A DNA stretch of 64,000 nucleotides. Source: Hyphomicrobiales bacterium (GTDB lineage Bacteria; Pseudomonadota; Alphaproteobacteria; Rhizobiales; Ancalomicrobiaceae). The position numbers were made by a program, and so were the translations under genes. Below are positions 28,555-37,480 of the stretch, piece after piece. Location: NCBI GenBank assembly GCA_021286855.1, contig JAJTBO010000007.1:1-64000 (forward strand), given 5' to 3'. The notes under the pieces were generated by a model. That model did not search any database. It worked only from the letters and a program-made list of their open reading frames with translations, and was not told where the DNA came from. Numbering within the stretch: position 1 is the first letter of the stretch; each line of letters opens with the position of its first letter.

Positions 28555-29588
28555 CCGCCTTCGCCAAGATCCCCGTCACCATCGTCACCGGCTTTCTCGG
28601 GGCCGGCAAGACGACCCTGATCCGCCATCTGATCGAGAACGCCCGCGGCCGCCGCCTCGCCCTCGTCGTCAACGAATTCGGCGACGTCGGCGTCGACGGC
28701 GAGATCCTGCGCGCCTGTTCGAACGACGCCTGCGCGCCCGAGGCGATCGTCGAGCTGGCCAACGGCTGCCTCTGCTGCACCGTCGCCGACGACTTTCTGC
28801 CCGCGATCGAGGGCCTCCTCGCCCTGCCGAACCGGCCCGACCACATCGTCGTCGAGACCTCCGGCCTCGCCCTCCCGAAGCCGCTGATCAAGGCCTTCGA
28901 CTGGCCGGAGATCCGGGCCAAGCTGACCGTCGACGGCGTCGTCGCCGTGGTCGACGGCCGCGCGGTGGCCGACGGCCGCTTCGCCGACGATCCCGCCGCC
29001 GTCCTCGCCCAGCGCGCCGACGACGCCTCGATCGATCACGACAATCCGCTCGAAGAGGTCTACGAGGACCAGCTGCTGGCCGCCGATCTCGTCGTCCTCA
29101 ACAAGGCCGACCTCCTCGACGCCGCCGACCTCGCCGCGATCGAAGCCGAGATCCGAGCCGCGATCCCGCGCGCCGTCAAGGTCGTCGCCGTCCGCGACGG
29201 CCGCGTCGACCCCGCCGTCGCGCTCGGCCTCGTCGCCGCGGCCGAGGACGACCTCGCCGCCCGTCCATCCCATCACGAGGCGGAGGGCGAGGGTCACGAC
29301 CACGACGACTTCGAGACCTTCGTCGTCGACCTGCCCGCCGCCACCGACGCCGAGAGCCTGACGGCGCGGCTGAAGGCGGTCGCCGAGGCGCACGACGTGC
29401 TGCGCATGAAGGGCTGGATCGAGATCGCCGGCAAGCCGATGCGTCTGCTCGTCCAGGGCGTCGGGGGTCGCTTCCAGCACCGCTTCGACCGGCCCTGGGG
29501 CCGCGACGAGGCACGGGCGAGCCGCCTCGTCGTCATCGCCGAGAAGGGCCTCGACGAAGCCGCCGTGCGCGCCGCGCTCGTCGCCTGA
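28551..29588 (+). CDS. cobW: CobW, G3E-family GTPase for cobalt delivery
   Basis: Metallochaperone GTPase needed for cobalamin synthesis, proposed to supply Co(II) to the CobNST chelatase. The 345-residue protein has the P-loop GFLGAGKTT at 14-22, the switch/metal region with the family CxCC motif (GCLCC), the guanine-specificity motif NKAD, and a His/Asp-rich segment (EGEGHDHDDF) before the C-terminal CobW_C domain. It overlaps the DUF1636 gene by 4 bases, and a 10-base gap leads to cobN. Paralogues for zinc exist (ZigA and others), but the riboswitch and cobN neighbours settle the cobalt assignment. Confidence 0.95.
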   Translation: MTAFAKIPVTIVTGFLGAGKTTLIRHLIENARGRRLALVVNEFGDVGVDGEILRACSNDACAPEAIVELANGCLCCTVADDFLPAIEGLLALPNRPDHIVVETSGLALPKPLIKAFDWPEIRAKLTVDGVVAVVDGRAVADGRFADDPAAVLAQRADDASIDHDNPLEEVYEDQLLAADLVVLNKADLLDAADLAAIEAEIRAAIPRAVKVVAVRDGRVDPAVALGLVAAAEDDLAARPSHHEAEGEGHDHDDFETFVVDLPAATDAESLTARLKAVAEAHDVLRMKGWIEIAGKPMRLLVQGVGGRFQHRFDRPWGRDEARASRLVVIAEKGLDEAAVRAALVA

Positions 29589-29598
29589 GGAGGGGCGC

Positions 29599-32500
29599 AT
29601 GCACCTCGTCGCCGATCAGGTCCGCTCGCTCGACGAGACCGCACGCGCGGTCGACCTCGGCCAGACCGCCGGCGAGGTCGCCTTCCTGTCCTTTTCCGAC
29701 AGCGACCTGGGGCTCGTCGCCAGCTTGGCGGAGGAGGCCGGCGATCGGCTGCCGTCGCTGCGCCTCGCCTCGCTCGCCGACCTGCGCCACCCCTATTCGG
29801 TCGACCTCTGGCTCGACGCGGTCGGGCGAAAGGCGCGCTTCGTCCTGGTCCGCCTGCTCGGCGGCATGGACTGGTGGCGCTACGGCGTCGACGAACTCGC
29901 CAACGCCGCCCGCAGCCACGGTTTCGATCTGGCGATCGTGCCGGGCGATGCGAGCGCCGACGAGCGCCTCGACCGCGCCTCGACCCTTCCTGTCGAGGAT
30001 CTGCGCCGTCTCTGGGCCTTCTTCCAGGAGGGCGGCCCCGACAACGTCGCATCCGCCCTCGGCTGGATCGCCGCCCGCCTCGGCCGCGCCGCGACCTGGG
30101 ACGAGCCGCGCCCGCTCCCCGCCCACGGAGAATTCGTCGCCGCCCGTCGCGACGGCGCCGGCCCGCTGGCGCTGATCACCCTCTATCGCTCGATCTGGGC
30201 CGCCGGCGACGCCCGCCCGATCGTCGCGCTTTCCGACGCCCTCGCCGCCCGCGGCTTTTCCGTCCACGCCGAATGGGTGACCAGTCTCAAGGACGCCCGC
30301 GTCGCCGACGGCCTCGGCCGGCTGATCGAGGAACGCACGCCTGCGATCGTCGTCAACGCCACTGCCTTCTCCGCCCGCCGCGACGACGGAGCCTCGGTGC
30401 TCGACCGCGCCGGCGTCCCCGTCCTCCAGGCGATCCTGGCGACCAGCCCGCGCGAGGCCTGGGCGGCGTCGACTCGCGGCCTCTCCGCCTCCGACCTCGC
30501 CATGAACGTCGTCCTGCCGGAAGTCGACGGCCGCATCGCCGCCCGCGCCATCTCCTTCAAGGACCGCCGGCCGCGCTCCGACGCCCTTCAACATGCATGC
30601 AGCGTTCATGTCGAAGACCCCGAGGGGATCGCCGCCCTGGCCGATCTCGCGAACGCCTGGGTCCGGCTCGCGGCGACGCCCCGAGCCGACCGACGCCTCG
30701 CCCTGGTCGTCTCCGACTACCCGGCCAAGGGCGGCCGCACCGCCTACGCCGTCGGCCTCGACGCCCCCGCCTCGATCGTCGCCATCGCCGAGGATCTGCG
30801 CGAAGCCGGCTTCGACGTGCCCGTCGCACCGACGTCGGCGGAGATCATGGCCCAGCTCGAAGGCAGAGCGGCCGCCTCGCCGGACGACGCCCCACCTCTC
30901 GCCATCGCCGCCTATCGCGCCGCCTTCACTCGTCTGCCCACCGCCTTCCGCGACGCCGTCGCCGCGCGCTGGGGCGATCCGGCCGAGGATCCGAACGTCG
31001 TCGACGGCGGCTTCCGCTTCCCACATCTCGCGCTCGGCCGGCTGACGATCGCCGTCCAGCCCGATCGCGGCCGCGATCTCGACCGCAAGGCCGAGTATCA
31101 CGACACGACCCTGCCGCCGCGCCACGGCTACGTCGCCTTCTATCTCTGGCTGCGCGAAGTGGTCGGCCTCGACGCGATGATCCACCTCGGCACGCACGGC
31201 ACGCTCGAATGGCTGCCCGGCAAGGCCGCCGCCCCCTCGCCCGCCTGCGCCCCGACCGCCGTGCTCGGCCCTGTCCCGGTCGTCTACCCCTTTGTCGTCA
31301 ACAACCCCGGCGAGGCGGCGCAGGCCAAACGCCGCATCGCCGCCGTCACCCTCGGCCACATGACGCCGCCGCTCGCCCGCGCCGGCTCGCACGGCCCCGC
31401 CGCCGAGATCGAGGCCCTGCTCGACGAGTTCTCCCAGGCCCAGACCCTCGACGCCCGCCGCGCCCGCCTGCTCGCCCGCACCATCCTCGATCGCGCCCGC
31501 GAGACCGGCCTCGCCGAGGACTGCGGTCTCGCCGGCGACCTCGACGAGGCCGAGGCCCTGACGAAGCTCGACGCCTGGCTCTGCGACCTCAAGGACGCCC
31601 GCATCGCCGACGGCCTGCACGTCTTCGCCCGCGCCGCCTCGCCGGCGCTGCGCGACGCGGCGGCCGAGGCGCTCGGCGAGGGCCTCGACGAGGCGTCCCG
31701 CGCCGCCCTCCCCGCCCGGCTCGCGGCCTGCGCGAGCGCCGAACGCGACGGGCTGCTGTCCGCCCTCGACGGCCGCTTCGTCCCGCCGGGACCGGCCGGC
31801 GCGCCGGCCCGCGGCCGCCTCGACGTCCTGCCGACGGGCCGCAATCTCTACGCCGTCGACCCCCGCGGCGTGCCGACCCGCACCGCCTGGGAGATCGGCC
31901 GCCGCACCGCGGAAGAGGTCGTCGCCCGCCACGTCCAGGACCACGGCGACTGGCCCCGTTCGATCGTCCTCGACCTCTGGGGCTCGGCGACCATGCGCAC
32001 CGGCGGCGACGACCTCGCGCAAGCCTTCGCCCTGATCGGCGTGCGCCCGCGCTGGGACGCCGCCACGGCGCGCGTCTCCGGTTTCGAGATCCTGGTCCCG
32101 GCCAAACTCGGCCGACCGCGCGTCGACGTGACGCTGCGCGTCTCCGGCCTCTTCCGCGACGTCTTCGAGACCCAGATCGCCCTCTTCGACGAGGCCTCGC
32201 GCGCCGTCGCCGCCCTCGACGAGGACGACGACGACAACCCGCTCGCCGCCTGCCGCCGCGCCTCCGGCGGCGCGGTCGAAGCCGGCTTCCGCATCTTCGG
32301 CGCCGCCCCCGGCGCCTACGGCGTCGGCCTGTCGACGACCATCGCCACCGGCCGGTGGGAGAGCCGGGCCGAGCTCGGCGCGCGCTGGCTCGCCGCCTCC
32401 GGCCACGCCTATGGCAAAAACGCCGACGGCGTCGCCGCGCCGGCCGCGCTCGAGGCCCGCGTCGCCGACGCCGACGCCTTCGTCCACGTCCAGGACACCA

Positions 32501-32985
32501 CCGAACAGGACGTCCTCGACGCCGACGCCTACGCCGAGCACGAAGGCGGCTTCGCCGCCGCCGCCGAGCTGCTGGGCAACCGCCCGGCCCTCTGGCACGT
32601 CGACGCGACGAAGGCCGAACGGACCAAGGTGCGCACGCTTTCGGAAGAGATCGCCCGCGTGGTCCGCGCCCGCGCCACCAATCCGCGCTGGATCGCCGGT
32701 CAGATGCGCCACGGTCATCGCGGCGCGGCCGAGATCGCCGAGACCGTCGGCAACCTGCTCGCCTTCGCCGCGACGACGGAAGCCGTGGCGTCGCGGGCCT
32801 TCGATCTGCTATTCGACGCGACGCTCGGCGACGAACGGGTCCGCGACTTCCTGGTGGAGTCGAACCCGAACGCCGCCGCCGCGACCGCCCGGTCCTTCGA
32901 CGAGGCCCTCCGTCGTGGGTTCTGGGTCACCCGCCGCAACTCCGTCGCCGGACGGATCGCGGAAACCCTGGAGGCCGACCGATGA
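29599..32985 (+). CDS. cobN: Cobaltochelatase large subunit CobN
   Basis: Large subunit of the ATP-dependent, oxygen-route cobaltochelatase that inserts Co(II) into hydrogenobyrinic acid a,c-diamide. The 1128-residue protein shows VLVRLLGGMDWWRYGVDEL near the N-terminus, the chelatase core motifs MIHLGTHGTLEWLPGK and VVNNPGEAAQAKRRI, and RWIAGQMRHGHRGAAEIAE towards the C-terminus. It is somewhat shorter than the roughly 1250-1275 residues usual for CobN. The ATPase partners cobS and cobT are not in the window. Its stop overlaps the cobG start (ATGA). Confidence 0.96.
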   Translation: MHLVADQVRSLDETARAVDLGQTAGEVAFLSFSDSDLGLVASLAEEAGDRLPSLRLASLADLRHPYSVDLWLDAVGRKARFVLVRLLGGMDWWRYGVDELANAARSHGFDLAIVPGDASADERLDRASTLPVEDLRRLWAFFQEGGPDNVASALGWIAARLGRAATWDEPRPLPAHGEFVAARRDGAGPLALITLYRSIWAAGDARPIVALSDALAARGFSVHAEWVTSLKDARVADGLGRLIEERTPAIVVNATAFSARRDDGASVLDRAGVPVLQAILATSPREAWAASTRGLSASDLAMNVVLPEVDGRIAARAISFKDRRPRSDALQHACSVHVEDPEGIAALADLANAWVRLAATPRADRRLALVVSDYPAKGGRTAYAVGLDAPASIVAIAEDLREAGFDVPVAPTSAEIMAQLEGRAAASPDDAPPLAIAAYRAAFTRLPTAFRDAVAARWGDPAEDPNVVDGGFRFPHLALGRLTIAVQPDRGRDLDRKAEYHDTTLPPRHGYVAFYLWLREVVGLDAMIHLGTHGTLEWLPGKAAAPSPACAPTAVLGPVPVVYPFVVNNPGEAAQAKRRIAAVTLGHMTPPLARAGSHGPAAEIEALLDEFSQAQTLDARRARLLARTILDRARETGLAEDCGLAGDLDEAEALTKLDAWLCDLKDARIADGLHVFARAASPALRDAAAEALGEGLDEASRAALPARLAACASAERDGLLSALDGRFVPPGPAGAPARGRLDVLPTGRNLYAVDPRGVPTRTAWEIGRRTAEEVVARHVQDHGDWPRSIVLDLWGSATMRTGGDDLAQAFALIGVRPRWDAATARVSGFEILVPAKLGRPRVDVTLRVSGLFRDVFETQIALFDEASRAVAALDEDDDDNPLAACRRASGGAVEAGFRIFGAAPGAYGVGLSTTIATGRWESRAELGARWLAASGHAYGKNADGVAAPAALEARVADADAFVHVQDTTEQDVLDADAYAEHEGGFAAAAELLGNRPALWHVDATKAERTKVRTLSEEIARVVRARATNPRWIAGQMRHGHRGAAEIAETVGNLLAFAATTEAVASRAFDLLFDATLGDERVRDFLVESNPNAAAATARSFDEALRRGFWVTRRNSVAGRIAETLEADR

Positions 32986-34292
32986 CCGGAAGAAACAAGC
33001 CCGATCCCGCCCTCGTCAAGGGCTGGTGCCCCGGCGCGCTGCGCCCGATGGAGACCGGCGACGGCTTCCTCGTCCGGGTGCGGCTCACCGCCGGGGTGCT
33101 TTCCGCCGATCTGGCGCAGGAGCTCGCCGACCTCTCCCGCCGCTACGGCAACGAGCTGATCGACCTCTCCCAGCGCGGCAATCTGCAACTGCGCGGCGTC
33201 GAAGTCGAAAACCTCGGCCCGCTGCAGGACCGCCTCGCCGACCTCGGCCTGCTCGATCGCGACGCGGCGACGGAAGCCGTGCGCAACATCGTTCCGCCGC
33301 CGCTCGCCGGTCTCGACCCGACCGCCGCGATCGACGGCCGCGCCCTCTGCGCCGCACTCGAGACCCGTCTCGCCGAGGAGACGGCGTTGCATGCGCTGCC
33401 GGCGAAATTCGGCTTCGTCGTCGACGACGGCGGCCGCCTCGCCCTCGACGACGTCGCCGTCGACGTGCGCCTGTCGGGGGTGAAGACCGCCGACGGCCCG
33501 CGCGTCCTGCTCGAGGTTGCGATCGCTCCCGCCGTCTGGCGGCCGATCGCCGTCGCGCCGGTCGAAGACGCCGTCGATCGCGCCGCCGACCTCGCCCGCG
33601 CCGTCGTGCGCCTGCGCGACAAGGACGCCGCGCCGCGCCGGATGTGGGAAGTCGCGAAGACCTTCGGCCTCGACGCGCTCTTCGAAGCGGCCGGTTTCGG
33701 CGAGACCCTCGCCGTCGTCGCCCCGCTCGCCCCCCGCCTCTGCGGGCCGGAGGCGGTGCTCGGCGACCATACCCATGCGGCGCTCCCCTTCATCGGCCTC
33801 GGCGCGCCCTTCGGCCGCTTCACCGCAGATCAATTGGCCCTCCTCGGCGACCTCGCCGGCGAACGCGCCATCGGCGAGATCCGCCTCACCCCGTGGCGCG
33901 CCGTTCTGATCCCCGGCGTCAAACCCGAGAAGATGCCGCGCATCCGCCCCTGGATCGCCGCCGGCCGCTTCGTCTTCGCCGCCGACGACCCGCGCCTCGC
34001 CGTGGTCTCCTGCGCCGGCGCCTCCGGTTGCCGCTCGGCGAGCGTCGAGGCGCGCGCCGACGGCGAGACGCTCGCTCCCCTCGCCCGCAAGCTCGCCAAG
34101 TCCGGCATGACGCTGCACGTCTCGGGCTGCGAGAAGGGCTGCGCCCATCCCGGTCCCGCCGCCGTCACCCTGACGGGCCGCGACGGCGCCTACGACCTCG
34201 TCCGCGACGGCCGCGCCTGGGACGAACCGACCATGCGCGGCCTCACTCTCGAGGAATCCGCCTCCGCCCTCACCGATCTCGCCCCCTTCTGA
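32982..34292 (+). CDS. cobG: Precorrin-3B synthase CobG
   Basis: Iron-sulfur monooxygenase that hydroxylates precorrin-3A to precorrin-3B using O2, the signature enzyme of the oxygen-dependent route. The 436-residue protein belongs to the nitrite/sulfite reductase fold: LIDLSQRGNLQLRGVE in the first half, and the [4Fe-4S] pattern CAGASGC followed by CEKGC (C-x5-C, C-x3-C) near the C-terminus. It overlaps cobN by 4 bases. Its presence, rather than CobZ or the anaerobic enzymes, shows ring contraction is aerobic here. Confidence 0.95.
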   Translation: MTGRNKPDPALVKGWCPGALRPMETGDGFLVRVRLTAGVLSADLAQELADLSRRYGNELIDLSQRGNLQLRGVEVENLGPLQDRLADLGLLDRDAATEAVRNIVPPPLAGLDPTAAIDGRALCAALETRLAEETALHALPAKFGFVVDDGGRLALDDVAVDVRLSGVKTADGPRVLLEVAIAPAVWRPIAVAPVEDAVDRAADLARAVVRLRDKDAAPRRMWEVAKTFGLDALFEAAGFGETLAVVAPLAPRLCGPEAVLGDHTHAALPFIGLGAPFGRFTADQLALLGDLAGERAIGEIRLTPWRAVLIPGVKPEKMPRIRPWIAAGRFVFAADDPRLAVVSCAGASGCRSASVEARADGETLAPLARKLAKSGMTLHVSGCEKGCAHPGPAAVTLTGRDGAYDLVRDGRAWDEPTMRGLTLEESASALTDLAPF

Positions 34293-34302
34293 GGAAACCC
34301 CG

Positions 34303-34959
34303 TTGTCCGATCCCGCGACCGACGTCGCCACCCGCGAAACCTACGTGAAGGACGGCGCCGCCATCTACGAGCGCTCCTTCCGCATCATCCGCGCCGAGGC
34401 CGACCTCTCCCGCTTCACGAGCGCCGTGGAGGAGCGCGCCGCCGTGCGCATCATCCATTCCTGCGGCATGGTGGAAGTCGCCGCCGACATCGCGTTTCAG
34501 CCCGGCGCCTGCGAAGCGGCGGAAGCGGCCCTGAAGGCGGGCGCGCCGATCCTCTGCGACGCCGAGATGGTGGCGCGCGGCGTCACCCGCTCGCGCCTTC
34601 CGGCCGACAACGAGGTGATCTGCACCTTGAACGATCCGCGCGTCGCCGATCTGGCGAAGGCGATGGGCTCCACCCGCTCCGCCGCCGCGATGGAGCTGTG
34701 GCGCGAGCGCCTCGCCGGCTCGGTTGTCGCGATCGGCAACGCGCCGACCTCGCTCTTCCGCCTGCTCGAAATGTTCGACGAAGGCGCGGCCCTCCCCGCC
34801 GCCGTCGTCGGCATGCCGGTCGGCTTCGTCGGCGCGGCGGAGAGCAAGGAGGCGCTCGCCGCCGACGGCCGGGTTCCCTGGCTGATCGTGCGCGGCCGCA
34901 AGGGCGGATCGGCGATGACGGCGGCGGCGATCAACGCGCTGGCGAGCGCCGAGGAATGA
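34303..34959 (+). CDS. cobH: Precorrin-8X methylmutase CobH
   Basis: Moves a methyl group from C11 to C12, turning precorrin-8X into hydrogenobyrinic acid. The 218-residue protein contains the family's ETYVKDGAAIYERSF, RIIHSCGMVEVAADIAF with the catalytic His, and GNAPTSLFRLLEM. The start is a TTG codon, supported by GAGGAAA just upstream and by the alignment of the N-terminus; no ATG is placed to replace it. Ten bases follow the cobG stop, and its own stop overlaps the cobI start. Confidence 0.95.
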   Translation: MSDPATDVATRETYVKDGAAIYERSFRIIRAEADLSRFTSAVEERAAVRIIHSCGMVEVAADIAFQPGACEAAEAALKAGAPILCDAEMVARGVTRSRLPADNEVICTLNDPRVADLAKAMGSTRSAAAMELWRERLAGSVVAIGNAPTSLFRLLEMFDEGAALPAAVVGMPVGFVGAAESKEALAADGRVPWLIVRGRKGGSAMTAAAINALASAEE

Positions 34960-35696
34960 CCATGACCAACCCCAAGGGCACCTTCCACGGCGTCGGCCTC
35001 GGGCCGGGCGATCCCGATCTCCTGACGGTCAAGGCGGTGAGGCTCGTCGAGAGCGCCGGCCTCCTCACCTATTTCGCCAAGAAGGGCCGACGCGGCAACG
35101 CCCGCACGATCGTCGACAAATGGGTGCCGGCGGGAAAGCCGGAGCTGCCGCTCTGGTATCCGATGACCACCGAGAGCCACTTCGGCGGCGACGTCTACGT
35201 GACCGCACTCGCCGAGTTCTATGAGCGCTCGGTCGGCGCGATCGCCGACGTCCTCGACATGGGCAAGGACGTAGTCCTCGTCTGCGAGGGCGACCCGATG
35301 TTCTACGGCTCCTTCATGCATCTCTACATCCGGCTGAAGGATCGTTATCCGACGAAGATCACCCCGGGCGTCACCGGCATGGCCGGCTGCTGGGCGGCCG
35401 CCGGCCTGCCGATGACCTGGGGCGACGACCAGCTCTCGGTCCTGCCCGGCACGCTGGAGGAGGACGAACTGGTCCGTCGTCTGGAGGCGACGGACGCCGC
35501 CGTGATCATGAAGCTCGGCACCAATTTCCCCAAGGTCCGCCGAGCGATCGAGCGCGCCGGTCTGATGGGGCGCGCGACCTACGTCGAGCGCGGCACGATG
35601 GCCGGCGAGATCGTCGAGCCGCTGGCCGACCGGACCGAAGCCGCCGCGCCCTATTTCTCGCTGATCCTGATTCCCGGCGAGGGCCGCAGACCATGA
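34956..35696 (+). CDS. cobI: Precorrin-2 C20-methyltransferase CobI
   Basis: SAM-dependent methyltransferase that converts precorrin-2 to precorrin-3A. The 246 residues show the tetrapyrrole methylase start GVGLGPGDPDLLTVKAVR, the central VLVCEGDPMFYGSFMHL, and TPGVTGMAGCWAAAGLP. Met3 (MTNPKG) is an alternative start. It overlaps cobH and cobJ by 4 bases each. Confidence 0.96.
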   Translation: MTMTNPKGTFHGVGLGPGDPDLLTVKAVRLVESAGLLTYFAKKGRRGNARTIVDKWVPAGKPELPLWYPMTTESHFGGDVYVTALAEFYERSVGAIADVLDMGKDVVLVCEGDPMFYGSFMHLYIRLKDRYPTKITPGVTGMAGCWAAAGLPMTWGDDQLSVLPGTLEEDELVRRLEATDAAVIMKLGTNFPKVRRAIERAGLMGRATYVERGTMAGEIVEPLADRTEAAAPYFSLILIPGEGRRP

Positions 35697-36466
35697 GCCG
35701 GCAAATGAACGGCGGTTGGCTGCGCGTCGTCGGAGTCGGTCCCGGCCCGGCGCGTTGGTTGACGCCCGAGGTCGCCGAGATCCTGGCCGAGGCCACCGAC
35801 CTCGTCGGCTACGCCCCCTATCTCGCCCGTTGCCCCGAGCGCGACGGCCAGATCCGCCACGGCTCCGACAACCGCGTCGAACTCGACCGGGCGAACCACG
35901 CCCTCGATCTCGCCGAGGCCGGCCGCCGCGTCGCCGTCGTCTCCGGCGGCGATCCCGGCGTCTTCGCCATGGCCGCCGCCGTGATGGAGGCGCTCGCCGC
36001 GCGTCCCGTCGAACGCCGCGGCCTCGACCTCACCGTCCATCCCGGCGTCTCGGCGATGCAGGCCGCCGCCGCCCGCCTCGGCGCGCCGCTCGGCGGCGAC
36101 TTCTGCGCCATCAACCTTTCCGACAATCTGAAGCCCTGGGACGTCGTCGAAAAGCGCCTCGCCGCCGCGGCCGAGGCCGAATTCGCCATCGCCCTCTACA
36201 ACCCCGCCTCCAAGGCGCGGCCGACCCGGATCTTCGACGCCTTCGAGGTGCTCCGGCGCGTGAAGGCGCCCGAGACGGTCGTCGTCTTCGCCCGCGCCGT
36301 CGGCCGCCCGGACGAAAAGGTGACGATCGCGACGCTGGCCACCGCCGATCTCGCCCTCGTCGACATGGCGACCTGCGTGCTGATCGGCAATTCCGACACC
36401 CGGCTGATCGAGCGCGGCGAGGGCCGCGAGCCCTGGGTCTGGTCGCCGCGCTCGGTGGAGGGGTGA
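35693..36466 (+). CDS. cobJ: Precorrin-3B C17-methyltransferase CobJ
   Basis: SAM-dependent enzyme that methylates C17 and triggers ring contraction, giving precorrin-4. The 257-residue protein carries RVVGVGPGPARWLTPE, the CobJ/CbiH signature TDLVGYAPYLA, VVSGGDPGVFAMAAAV, and the IALYNPASKARP segment. It is the last gene of the colinear run; after it comes a palindromic repeat and then cobK in the opposite direction. Confidence 0.96.
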   Translation: MSRQMNGGWLRVVGVGPGPARWLTPEVAEILAEATDLVGYAPYLARCPERDGQIRHGSDNRVELDRANHALDLAEAGRRVAVVSGGDPGVFAMAAAVMEALAARPVERRGLDLTVHPGVSAMQAAAARLGAPLGGDFCAINLSDNLKPWDVVEKRLAAAAEAEFAIALYNPASKARPTRIFDAFEVLRRVKAPETVVVFARAVGRPDEKVTIATLATADLALVDMATCVLIGNSDTRLIERGEGREPWVWSPRSVEG

Positions 36467-36517
36467 GGCGATGTCGCGCGGGCCGATCGACATCGGCGGT
36501 GAGCGGCTTCGCCGCGC

Positions 36518-36680
36518 CCCCTCATCCGGCCCATCGGGCCACCTTCTCCCTCGAGGGGAGAAGGGCGCCGTGGGGCGACGCCGGAGCCACTTTTCGGCGG
36601 TTTGGTCCGCGGATGGCGGCGCAACGCGCCCCTTTCCTTCTCCCCTTGCGGGAGAAGGTGCCCGAAGGGCGGATGAGGGG
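36518..36680. repeat. RIME-like palindromic element between cobJ and cobK
   Basis: A 163-base element with near-perfect inverted ends: CCCCTCATCCG and CGGATGAGGGG, each followed inward by a small hairpin (GGCCCATCGGGCC; GCCCTTCGGGC) and CACCTTCTCCC. Each half folds on itself as well: CCTTCTCCC with GGGAGAAGG on the left, and the same on the right. The layout resembles the dispersed RIME mosaic elements of rhizobia. It lies between the convergent cobJ and cobK and could act as a transcript end for both. Confidence 0.8.
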
Positions 36681-36707
36681 TCGCGGCGCGTCCCGACGCC
36701 CCCCGCC

Positions 36708-37457
36708 TCACCCCTTCCGCTGCGCCTCGAAAAACGCCAACACGCCCGCGACGTCGGCGACCTCCGGAACCTCCGGCCGCGTCGGCGGCTGCTGGATCAC
36801 CACCGGCAGCCCCAATTCCCGCGCCGCGACGATCTTCGCGTAGGTCGCCGTCCCGCCCGAATTCTTGGTCACCACCACCTCGATCCGTTCGCGCGCCATC
36901 AACGCCCGCTCGCTCTCGAGATCGAACGGCCCGCGCTCGTAGAGCATGACGTGGTCCGGCAACGCCGCCAGAACCTCGGCCTCCGGCGGATCGATGGTGC
37001 GGATCACATAGTGATGCTGCGGCGCGACGGCAAAGCTCGAAAGCCCCAGCCGTCCGGTCGTCAGCAACACCCGGCGCGGCGTCGCCCCGATCGCCCGCGC
37101 CGCCTCGTCGAGAGTCGCCACCTCGCGCCAGTCGTCGCCGGTCGCGCGCGCCCACGCCGGTCGGACGAAGGCGACGATCGGCGTATCCGTCGCCTGCGCC
37201 GCTTCCGCCGCGTTGCGGCTGATCTGCGCCGCGAACGGATGGGTGGCGTCGACCAGCGCCTCGATGCGATGCTCGCGAAGCCACGTCGCCAGCCCCTCGA
37301 CGCCGCCGAAACCGCCTGTCCGGGTCGGGATCGGTTGCGCCGCCGGCGCTTCGGTGCGTCCGGCGAGAGACAGCGTCGCCTCGACGTCGGGCCGATCGGC
37401 GAGCGCCTTCGCCAGCCGGCTCGCCTCGGTCGTCCCGCCCAGAACCAATATCCGCAT
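36708..37457 (-). CDS. cobK: Precorrin-6A reductase CobK
   Basis: NADPH-dependent enzyme that reduces precorrin-6A to precorrin-6B. The 249-residue protein has the nucleotide-binding start MRILVLGGTTEASRLAKAL, then ALVDATHPFAAQISRNA, RVLLTTGRLGLSSF and VVTKNSGGTATYAKI near the C-terminus, all typical of CobK/CbiJ. It is the only gene of the central cob block read on the minus strand; its start codon is 23 bases from the divergent cobL start, so the two promoters must overlap or sit inside the neighbouring coding regions. Confidence 0.95.
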   Translation of the reverse strand: MRILVLGGTTEASRLAKALADRPDVEATLSLAGRTEAPAAQPIPTRTGGFGGVEGLATWLREHRIEALVDATHPFAAQISRNAAEAAQATDTPIVAFVRPAWARATGDDWREVATLDEAARAIGATPRRVLLTTGRLGLSSFAVAPQHHYVIRTIDPPEAEVLAALPDHVMLYERGPFDLESERALMARERIEVVVTKNSGGTATYAKIVAARELGLPVVIQQPPTRPEVPEVADVAGVLAFFEAQRKG

Positions 37458-37480
37458 CGAACCCTCCGGGAGCGCCCACG

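Noticed and set aside
29533-32718. 1061-codon minus-strand frame opposite cobN
   Set aside because: Gly/Asp/Glu-rich antisense text with no domain; the plus strand is clearly CobN.
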